Shown piece after piece: positions 16,872-24,465 of a stretch of 64,000 bases of DNA. This stretch comes from Methylobacterium sp. DB0501 (GTDB lineage: Bacteria; Pseudomonadota; Alphaproteobacteria; Rhizobiales; Beijerinckiaceae). Both the position numbers and the translations under genes were made by a program. Location of the stretch: positions 62,001-126,000 of the forward strand of contig NZ_JAAKGV010000018.1 in NCBI RefSeq assembly GCF_011043735.1, read 5' to 3'. The notes beneath the pieces are model-generated. The model did not search any database and was not told where the DNA came from. It saw only the letters and a program-made list of their open reading frames with translations. The number at the start of each line of letters is the position of its first letter. Positions within the stretch are counted from its first letter, which is position 1.

Positions 16872-18041
16872 TCAGCCGAAGCGTCCGACCGCGAAGGGCG
16901 CGAGGTCGATCGCGCTGCGGCCCTCGGTCAGGAGCTCGGCCGCCGCCTTGCCGATCCCGGCCGAGTGCTTGAAACCGTGGCCGGAGCAGGCCGACACGAC
17001 GAGGACCCGGTTCTCGTCCGGATGCCGGTCGATGATGAAGCCGCGGTCGGGCGTGACGGTGTAGAGGCAGGCGGCGGCCCGTACGACCCGGGGTGTCGCG
17101 CCGGCAAGCCGTCCGTCGATGTGGCTCCGGTACATGGCGGCGGATTCCTCCGGGGCGACATTGCGGTCGGCCGCGTCGGCGGTGGTGCCGTCCGCGTATT
17201 GCTCGGTCGCCACCTTCACGCTGCGCTCGCCGTCTTGCGGCGGGAAGCCGTAGAAATAGTCGGTATCGCGGGTGCCGTGCATCCAGATGTAGACCGGCGC
17301 GTCGGCCGGCCAGGTGCTCCCGTCGTCGAGGGCGTACCAGTGCAGGAGCTGGCGCTTCACGCCGAGCAGACGGTCGAACGGCGCGCCGAGCAGCGGCGCC
17401 GTCCAGGCTCCGGCCGACACCATCACCTCCCCGGCGCAAAAGGTCCCGGCTGAGGTCTCGACGCGGACGCCGTCGCCGTCCCGGCGGACCGACCGGACCG
17501 TGACACCGGTCCGGATCGCGGCGCCGAGCTGCCGGGCGCGGGCAAGCTGCGCGGCGATGCAGGCCTCGGGCCGGACATAGCCGCCGCCGGGCTCGTAATA
17601 GGCGATCTCGTCGCCCTCGAGGTTCAGGAATTGCGGGAAGCGCCGGGCGACCTCGCGCCCGTCCAGCACCTCGTGCGGAATGTCGAAGGCGCGGGCGGCG
17701 GCGATCGAGTTGCGGACGAAATCCGGCTTGCCGTGATGCGAGGCGGTGCCGGTGCCGGGTGCCATGACCAGCGCGCCGCAGGCCTCGAGCAGGCGCTCGC
17801 CGGTCTCGGCCTCCAGGTCGCGCCAGATCCGGTGGGAATCGAGCACGAAGGGCACGTAATCCTGCCCTTCGCCGACGGCTTGCCGCGTGATGCGGGTCTC
17901 GCCGTGGCTCGACCCCATCTCGTGCGGCGGGGCGAACCGGTCGAGGCCGACGACGCGCGCCCCGCGCTTGGCGAGCTGGTAGAGCGCCGCGCTGCCCATG
18001 GCCCCGAGGCCGATCACCAGGAAGTCCGCCCGCTCACCCAT
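16872..18041 (-). CDS. Sarcosine oxidase / N-methyl amino acid oxidase-like flavoenzyme
   Basis: This 389-residue flavoprotein matches monomeric sarcosine oxidase and N-methyltryptophan oxidase. These oxidatively demethylate N-methyl amino acids, giving formaldehyde and peroxide. It has the FAD-binding FLVIGLGAMGSAAL at the N-terminus, the GSSHGETRITRQA block characteristic of the family, and Cys352 in SACSGHGFKHS. That Cys corresponds to the residue that binds flavin covalently in monomeric sarcosine oxidases. The start is ATG 18039-18041. It is followed upstream by a TRAP binding protein on the same strand. Formaldehyde from this reaction could enter the FrmA/FghA route. Confidence 0.87.
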   Translation of the reverse strand: MGERADFLVIGLGAMGSAALYQLAKRGARVVGLDRFAPPHEMGSSHGETRITRQAVGEGQDYVPFVLDSHRIWRDLEAETGERLLEACGALVMAPGTGTASHHGKPDFVRNSIAAARAFDIPHEVLDGREVARRFPQFLNLEGDEIAYYEPGGGYVRPEACIAAQLARARQLGAAIRTGVTVRSVRRDGDGVRVETSAGTFCAGEVMVSAGAWTAPLLGAPFDRLLGVKRQLLHWYALDDGSTWPADAPVYIWMHGTRDTDYFYGFPPQDGERSVKVATEQYADGTTADAADRNVAPEESAAMYRSHIDGRLAGATPRVVRAAACLYTVTPDRGFIIDRHPDENRVLVVSACSGHGFKHSAGIGKAAAELLTEGRSAIDLAPFAVGRFG

Positions 18042-18104
18042 CGCTGCCGCCTCGCTCGTTCGGTTCGCCCGGAGGCTGCCCGATCGACGGGGCGCGAGGC
18101 AAGG

Positions 18105-19106
18105 TCAGGCGCCGAGGGGTCCGGTATGACGCTCCAGCGCGGTCCAGGCCTCGGGGCCGAACTTCGCCTTCCACTCGGCGTAGTAGCCCGCGCTGGCGAG
18201 AGCCGCGCGGAAGGGCGCGCGGTCCGGCGTGTTGACGACGAGGCCCTTGGCGCGCAGCCGCGCCTCGCCTTGCGTGTTCATTTCGGTGAAGGCCTGGCGC
18301 TGGCGCACGACCGCCTGGTCGAAATGGCGGGCAATCAGGGCCCTGGCGTCCCCCGGCAAGGCGTCCCAGGTGCGGCCGTGGGCGAGGAGCCACAGCCCGT
18401 CCCAGGAATGCCCGGTGCGCGAGAGGTATTTCTGCACCTCGTAGACCCGCGTCGCCTCGATCTGCGGCAGCGAGTTCTCCATCCCGTCGGCCACCCGCGT
18501 CTGCAGGGCGGCGTAGGTCTCGGCGAGGTTGATGGTGGTGGGCGAGGCGCCGAGCGCCTTGAACAGGGAGGTCAGCAGCGGGCTCGGCGGCACCCGGATC
18601 TTGAGGCCGCGCAGGTCGGCCACGGTCTCGACCGGCCGCACGCTGGTGATCACGTCGCGAAAGCCGTTGTCGACGATCCGGAAGGCCTTGAGCCCGAACG
18701 GCTTGAGGCTGTCGCGGATGCGCTCGCTGAGCGGCCCGTCGTCGAGGGCGGACCAGAGCGGCACGTAGCCGGAAAAGGCGTAGGCGAGCCCCGAGATGCC
18801 GGCGAGCGGCGCCAGGGTCTGGAGCGAGCTCGCCGAGGTGAGCGTGAAGGCGATGGCGCCGGAGCGCAGCTGCGACTGCATGCTCAGCTCGCTGCCGAGC
18901 TGGCTGTCGGGATAGAGCGCGATGTCGATCCGGCCGTCGCTTTCGGCCCGGATGGCGTCGAGCGCCTCGACCAGGCAGGTGGTGGCCGGGTGTCCTTGCG
19001 GCATCGGCGAGCCCATGCTCAGGCGTAAGGCCTCGGCCCGGGCGGCGAGGGGGGCGATGAGCCATCCCGCGCCCATCCCCCGCACGACCGTTCTGCGCGT
19101 CGGCAT
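18105..19106 (-). CDS. TRAP transporter substrate-binding protein (DctP family)
   Basis: This periplasmic DctP-type receptor of 333 residues has a twin-arginine-like N-terminus (MPTRRTVVRG) and a signal ending at about residue 24 (AARAE). Family blocks include GIAFTLTSASSLQTLAP, the substrate-contact Arg region LRGLKIRVPPSPL and DGMENSLPQIEATRVYEVQKYLS. The cognate DctQ and DctM membrane subunits are not nearby, so it is an orphan receptor here. I used the ATG at 19104-19106. The likely ligands of the family are carboxylates. Confidence 0.88.
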   Translation of the reverse strand: MPTRRTVVRGMGAGWLIAPLAARAEALRLSMGSPMPQGHPATTCLVEALDAIRAESDGRIDIALYPDSQLGSELSMQSQLRSGAIAFTLTSASSLQTLAPLAGISGLAYAFSGYVPLWSALDDGPLSERIRDSLKPFGLKAFRIVDNGFRDVITSVRPVETVADLRGLKIRVPPSPLLTSLFKALGASPTTINLAETYAALQTRVADGMENSLPQIEATRVYEVQKYLSRTGHSWDGLWLLAHGRTWDALPGDARALIARHFDQAVVRQRQAFTEMNTQGEARLRAKGLVVNTPDRAPFRAALASAGYYAEWKAKFGPEAWTALERHTGPLGA

Positions 19107-19186
19107 CGTCCATCCTCCCGTCGGTGTCGCCCCGGTTTGCCCCAAGGCTAGCCGGGGGCGGCCCGCTCCGACAGGGGCCCGGACGG

Positions 19187-20242
19187 CTATTCCCCGTGTG
19201 CCAGCACGATGCGCCCGGCGACGTCCCCGGCGGCGAGCCGGCGCATCGCGTCCTCGGCCTGGGCGAGCGGCACGGTCTCGGTCGCGACCAGGGTGAGGCC
19301 GTGGCCCTGCACCAGGGCGACGAGGTCGTTGAGTTCGCCGAGATTGCCGACATAGGAGCCGGTCAGCGTCAGCGCCCGCAGCGGCAGGAGCGGCAGCGAC
19401 AGGGGGATCTCGCCGCCGAACATCCCGACCGCCACGTAGCGCCCGCCGCGACGCAAGGCATCGAGGGCGAAGCGCGCGGTCTCGGCGTTGCCGACGAAGT
19501 CGATCGCGGCGGAGAGCCCGGTCTCGAGGCCCAGGAGCACCCGGCGCGCCTCCGGGTCGGCGGGGTCGAGGACGAGGTCGGCGCCGAGGGCCGCGGCCCG
19601 GGCGCGCTTGTCCGGCGCGGTGTCGGCGACCGCGACGCGGGCATGGCCGAGCGCCCGGGCCAACCCGAGGGCGCTCTGCCCGAGCCCGCCGGCGCCGATG
19701 AGCAGCAGCCAGTCCCGGGCCGGGGCGCCGCCGACCTTGCGCAGGGCCGAGTAGGCGGTGAGCCCCGAGCAGGCGAGGGTGGCGGCCGCGGAGGGGTCGA
19801 GGCCGTCGACCGCGATCAGGTAGCGGGGATGGGGCACCACGACCTTTTCGGCGAAGCCGCCGGGGCGGTGCACGCCGAGGCAGCGCCCGGCGGCGCACAG
19901 GTTCTCGTCGCCCTCGCGGCAGCGATGGCAGGTGCCGCAGCCGATCCACGGATAGACCAGGACGCGCCGGCCGGCCGCCAGGTCGCCCGCCTCCGGCCCA
20001 GGCTGGGCGATGCGGCCCAGGATCTCGTGGCCGAGGGTGACGGGCGGGGTCACCCCGCGCTCGGCGAGGCTCAGGCGCCGGCCGCCGCCGAGATCGTAAT
20101 GGCCCTCGCGCAGGTGCAGGTCGGTGTGGCAGACGCCGCAGCGTTCGAGGTCGACGACCACCTCGGTGCCGCGCGGCACCGGATCGTCCTCGACGAGGGT
20201 GCAGAGCGGGCGGCCGAACTCGGTGACGGCGAAGCGCTTCAT
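19187..20242 (-). CDS. Zinc-dependent alcohol dehydrogenase
   Basis: This 351-residue medium-chain dehydrogenase has the catalytic zinc site in CGVCHTDLHLREG and the distal GHE block. Structural zinc cysteines lie in GCGTCHRCREGDENLC, and a Rossmann motif in LLIGAGGLGQSALGL. The sequence is closest in style to NAD-dependent alcohol/6-hydroxycyclohexene-carbonyl-CoA-type enzymes, so the substrate is open. I set the start at the ATG 20240-20242. It lies 24 bases downstream of the ABC-type binding protein and probably shares its transcript. Confidence 0.88.
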   Translation of the reverse strand: MKRFAVTEFGRPLCTLVEDDPVPRGTEVVVDLERCGVCHTDLHLREGHYDLGGGRRLSLAERGVTPPVTLGHEILGRIAQPGPEAGDLAAGRRVLVYPWIGCGTCHRCREGDENLCAAGRCLGVHRPGGFAEKVVVPHPRYLIAVDGLDPSAAATLACSGLTAYSALRKVGGAPARDWLLLIGAGGLGQSALGLARALGHARVAVADTAPDKRARAAALGADLVLDPADPEARRVLLGLETGLSAAIDFVGNAETARFALDALRRGGRYVAVGMFGGEIPLSLPLLPLRALTLTGSYVGNLGELNDLVALVQGHGLTLVATETVPLAQAEDAMRRLAAGDVAGRIVLAHGE

Positions 20243-20265
20243 CGTGAAAAAACTCCTGTCGGTCG

Positions 20266-21474
20266 TCAGCGCACCAGCGGGCAGCCGCCCTCGGCGAGCG
20301 GGCGGAACGCCTCGTTGCCGGGAATGCGGCGCACCAGCTTGTAGAGGTCCCACTCGCCCGTCGATTCCGCCGGGGTCTTGGCCTGGTAGAGGTACATGTC
20401 GCGGATCACCCGTCCGTCGGCCCGCAAGGTGCCGCCATGGGTCATGAAATCCTCGATCGGGGTGCGGCGCATCTCGGCCATCACGGCGTCCGGATCCTTG
20501 CTGCTGACCGCCTTCACCGCCTTCAGGTAATGGAGCGCGCCACTATAGGCACCGGCCTGGGTCATGCTCGGCATGCGCTTCATCCGGGCGAAGAACCGGC
20601 GCGACCAGGCCCGCGTCGCCTCGTCCTGGTCCCAGTAGAAGGCTTCCGTCAGCAGCAGGCCCTGCGCCACCTTCAGGCCGAGCGAATGCACGTCGCTCAG
20701 AAAGGCGATGAGCGCGACGAGCTGCATCGAGTCGGTGAGGCCGAATTCGCGCGCCTGCTTGATCGCGTTGATCGTGTCGGTGCCGCCATTGGCAAGCCCC
20801 AGGATCTTCGCCCCGGACCCTTGCGCCTGGAGCAGGAAGGAGGAGAAATCCTGCGTGTTGAGCGGCGCGCGCACCGCGCCGAGGACGCGCCCGCCGCTCG
20901 CCGTCACCACCGCGGCGGTGTCGCGCTCCAGCGCCTGGCCGAAGACGTAATCGGCGGTGAGGAAATACCAGTCGGTCCCACCCTGGCGGACCACGCTCGA
21001 CCCGGTGCCCTTCGCCATCGCGTAGGTGTCCCACGTCCAATGCGCCGCGTAGGGCGAGCAGAACTTGCCGGTGATGTCCGACGAGCCGGCGCTGGTGACG
21101 AGGGCGATCTTCTTCTTCTCGTTGGCGAGGTTCATCACCGCCAGCGCCATCGCGGAGGAGGGGAGATCGGTGATGACGTCGACGCCCGAATCGTACCATT
21201 GCCGGGCGATGCTGGCGGCGACATCCGCCTTGTTCTGCCCGCCGGCGGAGACGACCTCGATCGGTTGCCCCAGCACGCTGCCGCCGACATCCTCGACCGC
21301 CATCTTCACCGCCTCGACGGCTCCCAAGCCCCCGATATCGGCATAGGTGCCCTCGAGATCGACGAGCACGCCGATCTTCACCGGGCCCCGGTCGGCGGCG
21401 TGGACGGCCGGGACCGCCGCCAACCATGCCGCCGCGAGGCCGGCGGTCCATCTCGTCACGCGAAATCGTGTCAT
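20266..21474 (-). CDS. Branched-chain-type ABC transporter substrate-binding protein
   Basis: This 402-residue Leu/Ile/Val-binding protein family receptor has a signal peptide of about 26 residues (ending VHAAD). The type I periplasmic fold begins VKIGVLVDLEGTYADIGG. A domain hinge follows the GTDWYFLTADYVFGQALERD stretch. No permease or ATPase genes are beside it. Proteins of this branch in methylotrophs are often encoded near alcohol dehydrogenase genes, as here, and may sense or bind small alcohols or acids; that link is inference. Confidence 0.85.
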   Translation of the reverse strand: MTRFRVTRWTAGLAAAWLAAVPAVHAADRGPVKIGVLVDLEGTYADIGGLGAVEAVKMAVEDVGGSVLGQPIEVVSAGGQNKADVAASIARQWYDSGVDVITDLPSSAMALAVMNLANEKKKIALVTSAGSSDITGKFCSPYAAHWTWDTYAMAKGTGSSVVRQGGTDWYFLTADYVFGQALERDTAAVVTASGGRVLGAVRAPLNTQDFSSFLLQAQGSGAKILGLANGGTDTINAIKQAREFGLTDSMQLVALIAFLSDVHSLGLKVAQGLLLTEAFYWDQDEATRAWSRRFFARMKRMPSMTQAGAYSGALHYLKAVKAVSSKDPDAVMAEMRRTPIEDFMTHGGTLRADGRVIRDMYLYQAKTPAESTGEWDLYKLVRRIPGNEAFRPLAEGGCPLVR

Positions 21475-21582
21475 CGTGGCGTCTCCTCCGTGGTTTTCGC
21501 CCGCGGCGTGTTCGCCGTCGGGTCGGTCATCGCGCGGACCGTGTTCGCGCGGCGATCGGTCGGGTCACGACTGCTTTTATCG

Positions 21583-21647
21583 CCCCATCCACGACCCCAT
21601 CCTTCGAGGCTTCTACGCAGCACCTCGGGATGAGGGCGCGGATGGGG
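21583..21647. repeat. Intergenic inverted repeat of the CATCCTTCGAGG/GGATGAGG type
   Basis: Outer arms CCCCATCC (21583-21590) and GGATGGGG (21640-21647) flank an inner imperfect stem that contains CATCCTTCGAGGCT and CACCTCGGGATGAGG. The inner part matches the repeat ending at 41990. It lies between an ABC binding protein and a CoA-transferase gene. The 200-base gap holds no gene. Confidence 0.65.
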
Positions 21648-21678
21648 ACGAGACTCGGTATTCGCTGCGGATCGGCTC

Positions 21679-22881
21679 TCATTCGCCGTCGAACGCCGCC
21701 CCTCCCGCGATCAGCGCATCGGCCTGCGCCTCGGAGACGCCCAGCTCGCGCAGGACCGCGCGGGTGTCGAAGCCCGGAGGCGGTGCCGGCCGGCCGGCGG
21801 GGGCCGGGGCGCCGTCCTGCAGGATCGTCGGCCGGAGGGTGCGGACCCGGCCCTCGGTTGGGTGCGCGTCGGTGCCGATCAGCCCGACCGCCACGAGGTG
21901 CGGGTCGTGCTCCAGGGTCTCGAGGGTGTGGCAGGGCATCGCCGGCACGTCGGCCGCGGCGAAGACCGCGAGCCACTCGGCGGTCGTACGGGTCGCCAGC
22001 ACCTCGGCGCGGAGGCTGAACCAGAGGTCGACGTTCCGGAACCTCTCGGCGACGCTGCGCAGGCGCGGATCGTCGATCAGCTCCGGGCGCCCGACCGCCC
22101 GCAGGAAGGCGTGGACCTGCGCGTCGGTGTTGGCGGTCAGGCTGATCCAGCCGTCGGCGGTGGCGAGCGGCCGGTTGTCCGGGTTGAGCACCCGGGCGTC
22201 GCCGGCCGGGCCGAGCGGCGGATCGAAGCTGCGCGGGCCCAGATGCTCGGCGAGCACGAAGGCCGCCATCGTCTCGTGCATCGGCACTTCGAGCGTGGCG
22301 CCGTCTCCCGTCCGCTCGCGGGCGACCAGGGCGGCCAGGATCGCTGAGGCGGCGATCTCGCCGGTGACGTGGTCGGCCAGCAGCAAAGGCGCGTAGGCCG
22401 GGCGGCCGTCGCGGCGCGCCGCGAGCCCGGCGAGGCCGGACGCGCCCTGGACCACGCTGTCATAGGCCGGCCGGCCGCGATACGGCCCACCCGGCCCGAA
22501 CCCCGTGATGGTGCAGTGGACGAGGCGCGGCTGCGCGGCCCGCAGGGTCCCGGCGTCGAGGCCGAGGCGGGCCAGCGCCTCCGGCCGCATGTTGGCGACG
22601 AGGACGTCGCTCGCGGCGATCAGGCGCGCGAGCACGTCGCGGCCGGCCGGGTGCTTGAGGTCGAGCCCGACCGCGCGCTTGCCCCGGTTGAGGTGCAGGT
22701 AGGAGCCGGCATGGCGCCCGCCCGGGGAGGGACCGCCGAGGCAACGCAGCACGTCGCCGCCGCGGGGCTCGACCTTGACGACCTCGGCACCGAAATCGGC
22801 GAGCCGCAGGGTGCAGGCCGGGCCGACCACGACGGTGGTCAGGTCGACGACCCTGATTCCCGCCAGGGGACGTGCGCTCAT
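21679..22881 (-). CDS. CaiB/BaiF-family CoA-transferase
   Basis: This 400-residue class III CoA-transferase moves CoA between acids via an Asp-bound intermediate. N-terminal blocks are GIRVVDLTTVVVGP and ADFGAEVVKVEP, followed by NRGKRAVGLDLK, the nucleotide-contact region of the family. The catalytic Asp lies in the YDSVVQGASG region. The ATG at 22879-22881 overlaps the stop of the MaoC gene upstream, so the two are translationally coupled. The pair resembles the CoA-transferase/hydratase pairs used for mesaconate, itaconate or related unsaturated dicarboxylates; the substrate is not proven. Confidence 0.87.
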   Translation of the reverse strand: MSARPLAGIRVVDLTTVVVGPACTLRLADFGAEVVKVEPRGGDVLRCLGGPSPGGRHAGSYLHLNRGKRAVGLDLKHPAGRDVLARLIAASDVLVANMRPEALARLGLDAGTLRAAQPRLVHCTITGFGPGGPYRGRPAYDSVVQGASGLAGLAARRDGRPAYAPLLLADHVTGEIAASAILAALVARERTGDGATLEVPMHETMAAFVLAEHLGPRSFDPPLGPAGDARVLNPDNRPLATADGWISLTANTDAQVHAFLRAVGRPELIDDPRLRSVAERFRNVDLWFSLRAEVLATRTTAEWLAVFAAADVPAMPCHTLETLEHDPHLVAVGLIGTDAHPTEGRVRTLRPTILQDGAPAPAGRPAPPPGFDTRAVLRELGVSEAQADALIAGGAAFDGE

Positions 22882-23702
22882 CGGAATTCCGCCTCCAGGG
22901 CGACGGCGCCGGTCTCGTCCTCGGCGACGGCGCGCCAGCCCTCTGGGTCCGGGCTGGCGCAGAGCCGCATCGGGCGGCCGCAGAACAGCGGGCGCCGCAT
23001 CCGGCAGGCGAAGACGGCGGGCTCGCGCCCGGCGGCGTGGCGGACGAGGTCGAGGACGAGGAGCGCGGTGAGCCCGCCATTGACGACGAGGGCCGGGTAG
23101 CCCTCGCGGTCGCGGGCATAGGGCGCGTCGTAATGGATGCGGTGCGGGTTGCCGGTGACGGCGCTGAACCGGAACAGCAGCGTCTCGTCCGGCACCACGA
23201 TGCGGGCAACCTCGGCCTTGCGCGGAGCCGGGGGAGGGGAGGGAGGCGGCAAGGCTTCGGGCGAGGCCGCCTCGCGCAAGACGTAGTCGGCCTCCTCGAC
23301 GACCGCCTCGCGGCCCTGGACGGTGTAGGCGTGCCGGATCGTCACCAGGGCGAACCGGCCGCTGCGGCCGGTCTTCTCGGTGACGCCGACGATCCCGGCG
23401 CATCGCTCGACCGTGGCACCGAGCGGGATGTCGCCGGTGAAGGTGGCGCGGCGCCCGCCCAGCATCACCCGGGGCAGGCCGAGATCGGGGAGCGCGATCC
23501 CCGGGCCGGCATAGCCGTCCGGCGGCAGGCGCCCCTGCGGCACGCCGTCGTGGCACAGGGCGACATGCCAGCCGCGGGGCAGGAGACCGGTCGCCGCCAG
23601 CGCCCGGCCGTCGCGGTCGAGGAGCGCCGCGATCCGTCGGACCAGGGCCGGGGTCGCGACGTCGTCCGTCCAGGCCGCCGCCTGGTCGCTCGTGTCCGGC
23701 AC
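22878..23702 (-). CDS. MaoC-like acyl-CoA hydratase (mesaconyl-C4-CoA hydratase-like)
   Basis: This 274-residue double hot-dog protein has an N-terminal FAS1-dehydratase-like half and a C-terminal MaoC half. The hydratase signature FSAVTGNPHRIHYDAPYA gives the catalytic Asn/His pair near residues 184-189. Proteins of this build hydrate or dehydrate short unsaturated dicarboxyl-CoA esters such as mesaconyl-C4-CoA or itaconyl-CoA. The gene overlaps the CoA-transferase by four bases. It starts next to the long regulatory gap that precedes the small RHH gene on the other strand, so its promoter lies close to the GANTC-rich region. Confidence 0.85.
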   Translation of the reverse strand: MPDTSDQAAAWTDDVATPALVRRIAALLDRDGRALAATGLLPRGWHVALCHDGVPQGRLPPDGYAGPGIALPDLGLPRVMLGGRRATFTGDIPLGATVERCAGIVGVTEKTGRSGRFALVTIRHAYTVQGREAVVEEADYVLREAASPEALPPPSPPPAPRKAEVARIVVPDETLLFRFSAVTGNPHRIHYDAPYARDREGYPALVVNGGLTALLVLDLVRHAAGREPAVFACRMRRPLFCGRPMRLCASPDPEGWRAVAEDETGAVALEAEFR

Positions 23703-23846
23703 GGCTTGCGCCTCCTCCCAGTTATTTACGGATCAGAATACCGTTCAGCGGGCGGAATGGAAGTCCCGATCCGGGCGGGGCGTCCGACGCCTTCGCTCCC
23801 GCCGCCGACCCGCTTCCGGATCCGGCCTGCGCAAGACCAGAGCGCC

Positions 23847-24080
23847 GATTCGTGCCTATTGCATAAGAATCTTCCGAATCAGGCGAGGAACCATCTGCGA
23901 ATCACTGCGTGGAGCCGAGTCGCGGCCACAGATGAGGGGGCGGCCTGCGCAGAATCGCCCGAATCGCGCGATTCACCTGTGAATCGAAATTAAGAATCGC
24001 GGCCGGCCCACGACTCGGCGTTGCCGGGCGCGGCCGAGTCGTGACACGACTCGTAACGTTACGAGTCGTGGAGCCGAATC
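23847..24080. other. Dense GANTC (CcrM-type) site cluster
   Basis: Fifteen GANTC sites fall in 234 bases, starting at 23847, 23867, 23876, 23899, 23917, 23952, 23961, 23970, 23981, 23994, 24012, 24036, 24048, 24063 and 24076. By a rough hand estimate at 70 percent GC fewer than one is expected. GANTC is the target of the cell-cycle methylase CcrM in Alphaproteobacteria. Several sites sit in the context GAATCG and look like iterons. The cluster lies just upstream of the RHH gene and repC, so it could be an origin or a methylation-controlled promoter. Confidence 0.85.
24009..24070. promoter_or_regulatory. Alternating CACGACTCG/CGAGTCGTG array with 26-bp perfect palindrome
   Basis: The 9-base word CACGACTCG occurs at 24009-24017 and 24045-24053, and its complement at 24035-24043 and 24062-24070. 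The last pair forms a perfect 26-bp palindrome (24045-24070) centred on AACGTT. The array ends 11 bases before the RHH gene start. It is probably bound by a dimeric protein, the RHH product being the natural candidate, although a partition protein is also possible. Confidence 0.75.
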
Positions 24081-24081
24081 G

Positions 24082-24279
24082 ATGGCCGACACCCCGTCTC
24101 AGCGCGTCAAGAAGCTCCGTGAGGCCCGCAAGGCGTCCGGGGAGCTGGAGACGAATGTCTGGGTGCCGGCACAGGTCCAGCAGGCGATCGATGCGGCGGT
24201 GCGCGAGGGCAAGTTCCCGAACCGCCGCCTCGCGATCATCCACGCGCTCGAACAAGCCTTCGTGGAGCCGAACATGTAG
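24082..24279 (+). CDS. Small ribbon-helix-helix-like DNA-binding protein
   Basis: This is a 65-residue basic protein. The stretch from about residue 24 (TNVWVPAQVQQAID) has the form of a ribbon-helix-helix domain: a short strand, a helix with AIDAAVREG, a turn at KFPNRR and a second helix LAIIHALEQAF. Such proteins are usually autorepressors, plasmid copy-control proteins or antitoxins. No toxin partner is adjacent. The ATG begins 11 bases after a large palindrome and is followed by a strong terminator. Because repC lies next on the same strand, copy-number or repC control is the most attractive role, but it is inference. Confidence 0.6.
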   Translation: MADTPSQRVKKLREARKASGELETNVWVPAQVQQAIDAAVREGKFPNRRLAIIHALEQAFVEPNM

Positions 24280-24291
24280 ACGCGGCAAAGC

Positions 24292-24326
24292 AAAAAGCGC
24301 CGAGGTGGGGACCTCGACGCTTTTTT
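24292..24326. terminator. Bidirectional Rho-independent terminator
   Basis: Stem AAAAAGCG-C-CGAGGT pairs with ACCTCG-A-CGCTTTTTT around a GGGG loop, with T-runs on both strands. It ends the RHH transcript on the plus strand and can end a minus-strand RNA from the promoter at 24383-24411. Confidence 0.85.
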
Positions 24327-24376
24327 GGATCTCATAACGGGGGCTGGGGAAGCCGCCGCTGGAAGACCGGATTGAC
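24292..24376 (-). ncRNA. Candidate antisense counter-transcript RNA upstream of repC
   Basis: On the minus strand, TTGACG (24406-24411) and TAGAAG (24383-24388) are 17 bases apart, a good sigma-70-like promoter. A transcript would begin near 24376 and stop at the bidirectional terminator, giving about 85 nucleotides. repABC replicons encode a small antisense RNA in the equivalent place before repC. It is unclear whether repC mRNA overlaps it, since the plus-strand TTGACA at 24372 could start repC transcripts further right. No transcript data are available here. Confidence 0.35.
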
Positions 24377-24443
24377 ACCCTCCTTCTAGCGGTTCCCGGA
24401 CTCACCGTCAATGACGCCCTCTCGGGCGAACGGTCCCGCTTTG

Positions 24444-24459
24444 CCTCCGTCCAAGGAGG
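24444..24459 (+). promoter_or_regulatory. Hairpin masking the repC ribosome-binding site
   Basis: CCTCC (24444-24448) can pair with the Shine-Dalgarno sequence GGAGG (24455-24459) around a 6-base loop. When folded it would hide the repC ribosome-binding site. A comparable structure is the target of the antisense RNA in repABC systems, so this suggests translational control of repC. Confidence 0.55.
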
Positions 24460-24465
24460 TGTGGA

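Noticed and set aside
24082..24279. Antitoxin of a toxin-antitoxin pair
   Set aside because: No partner gene of toxin size adjoins; a terminator follows directly and repC is next.
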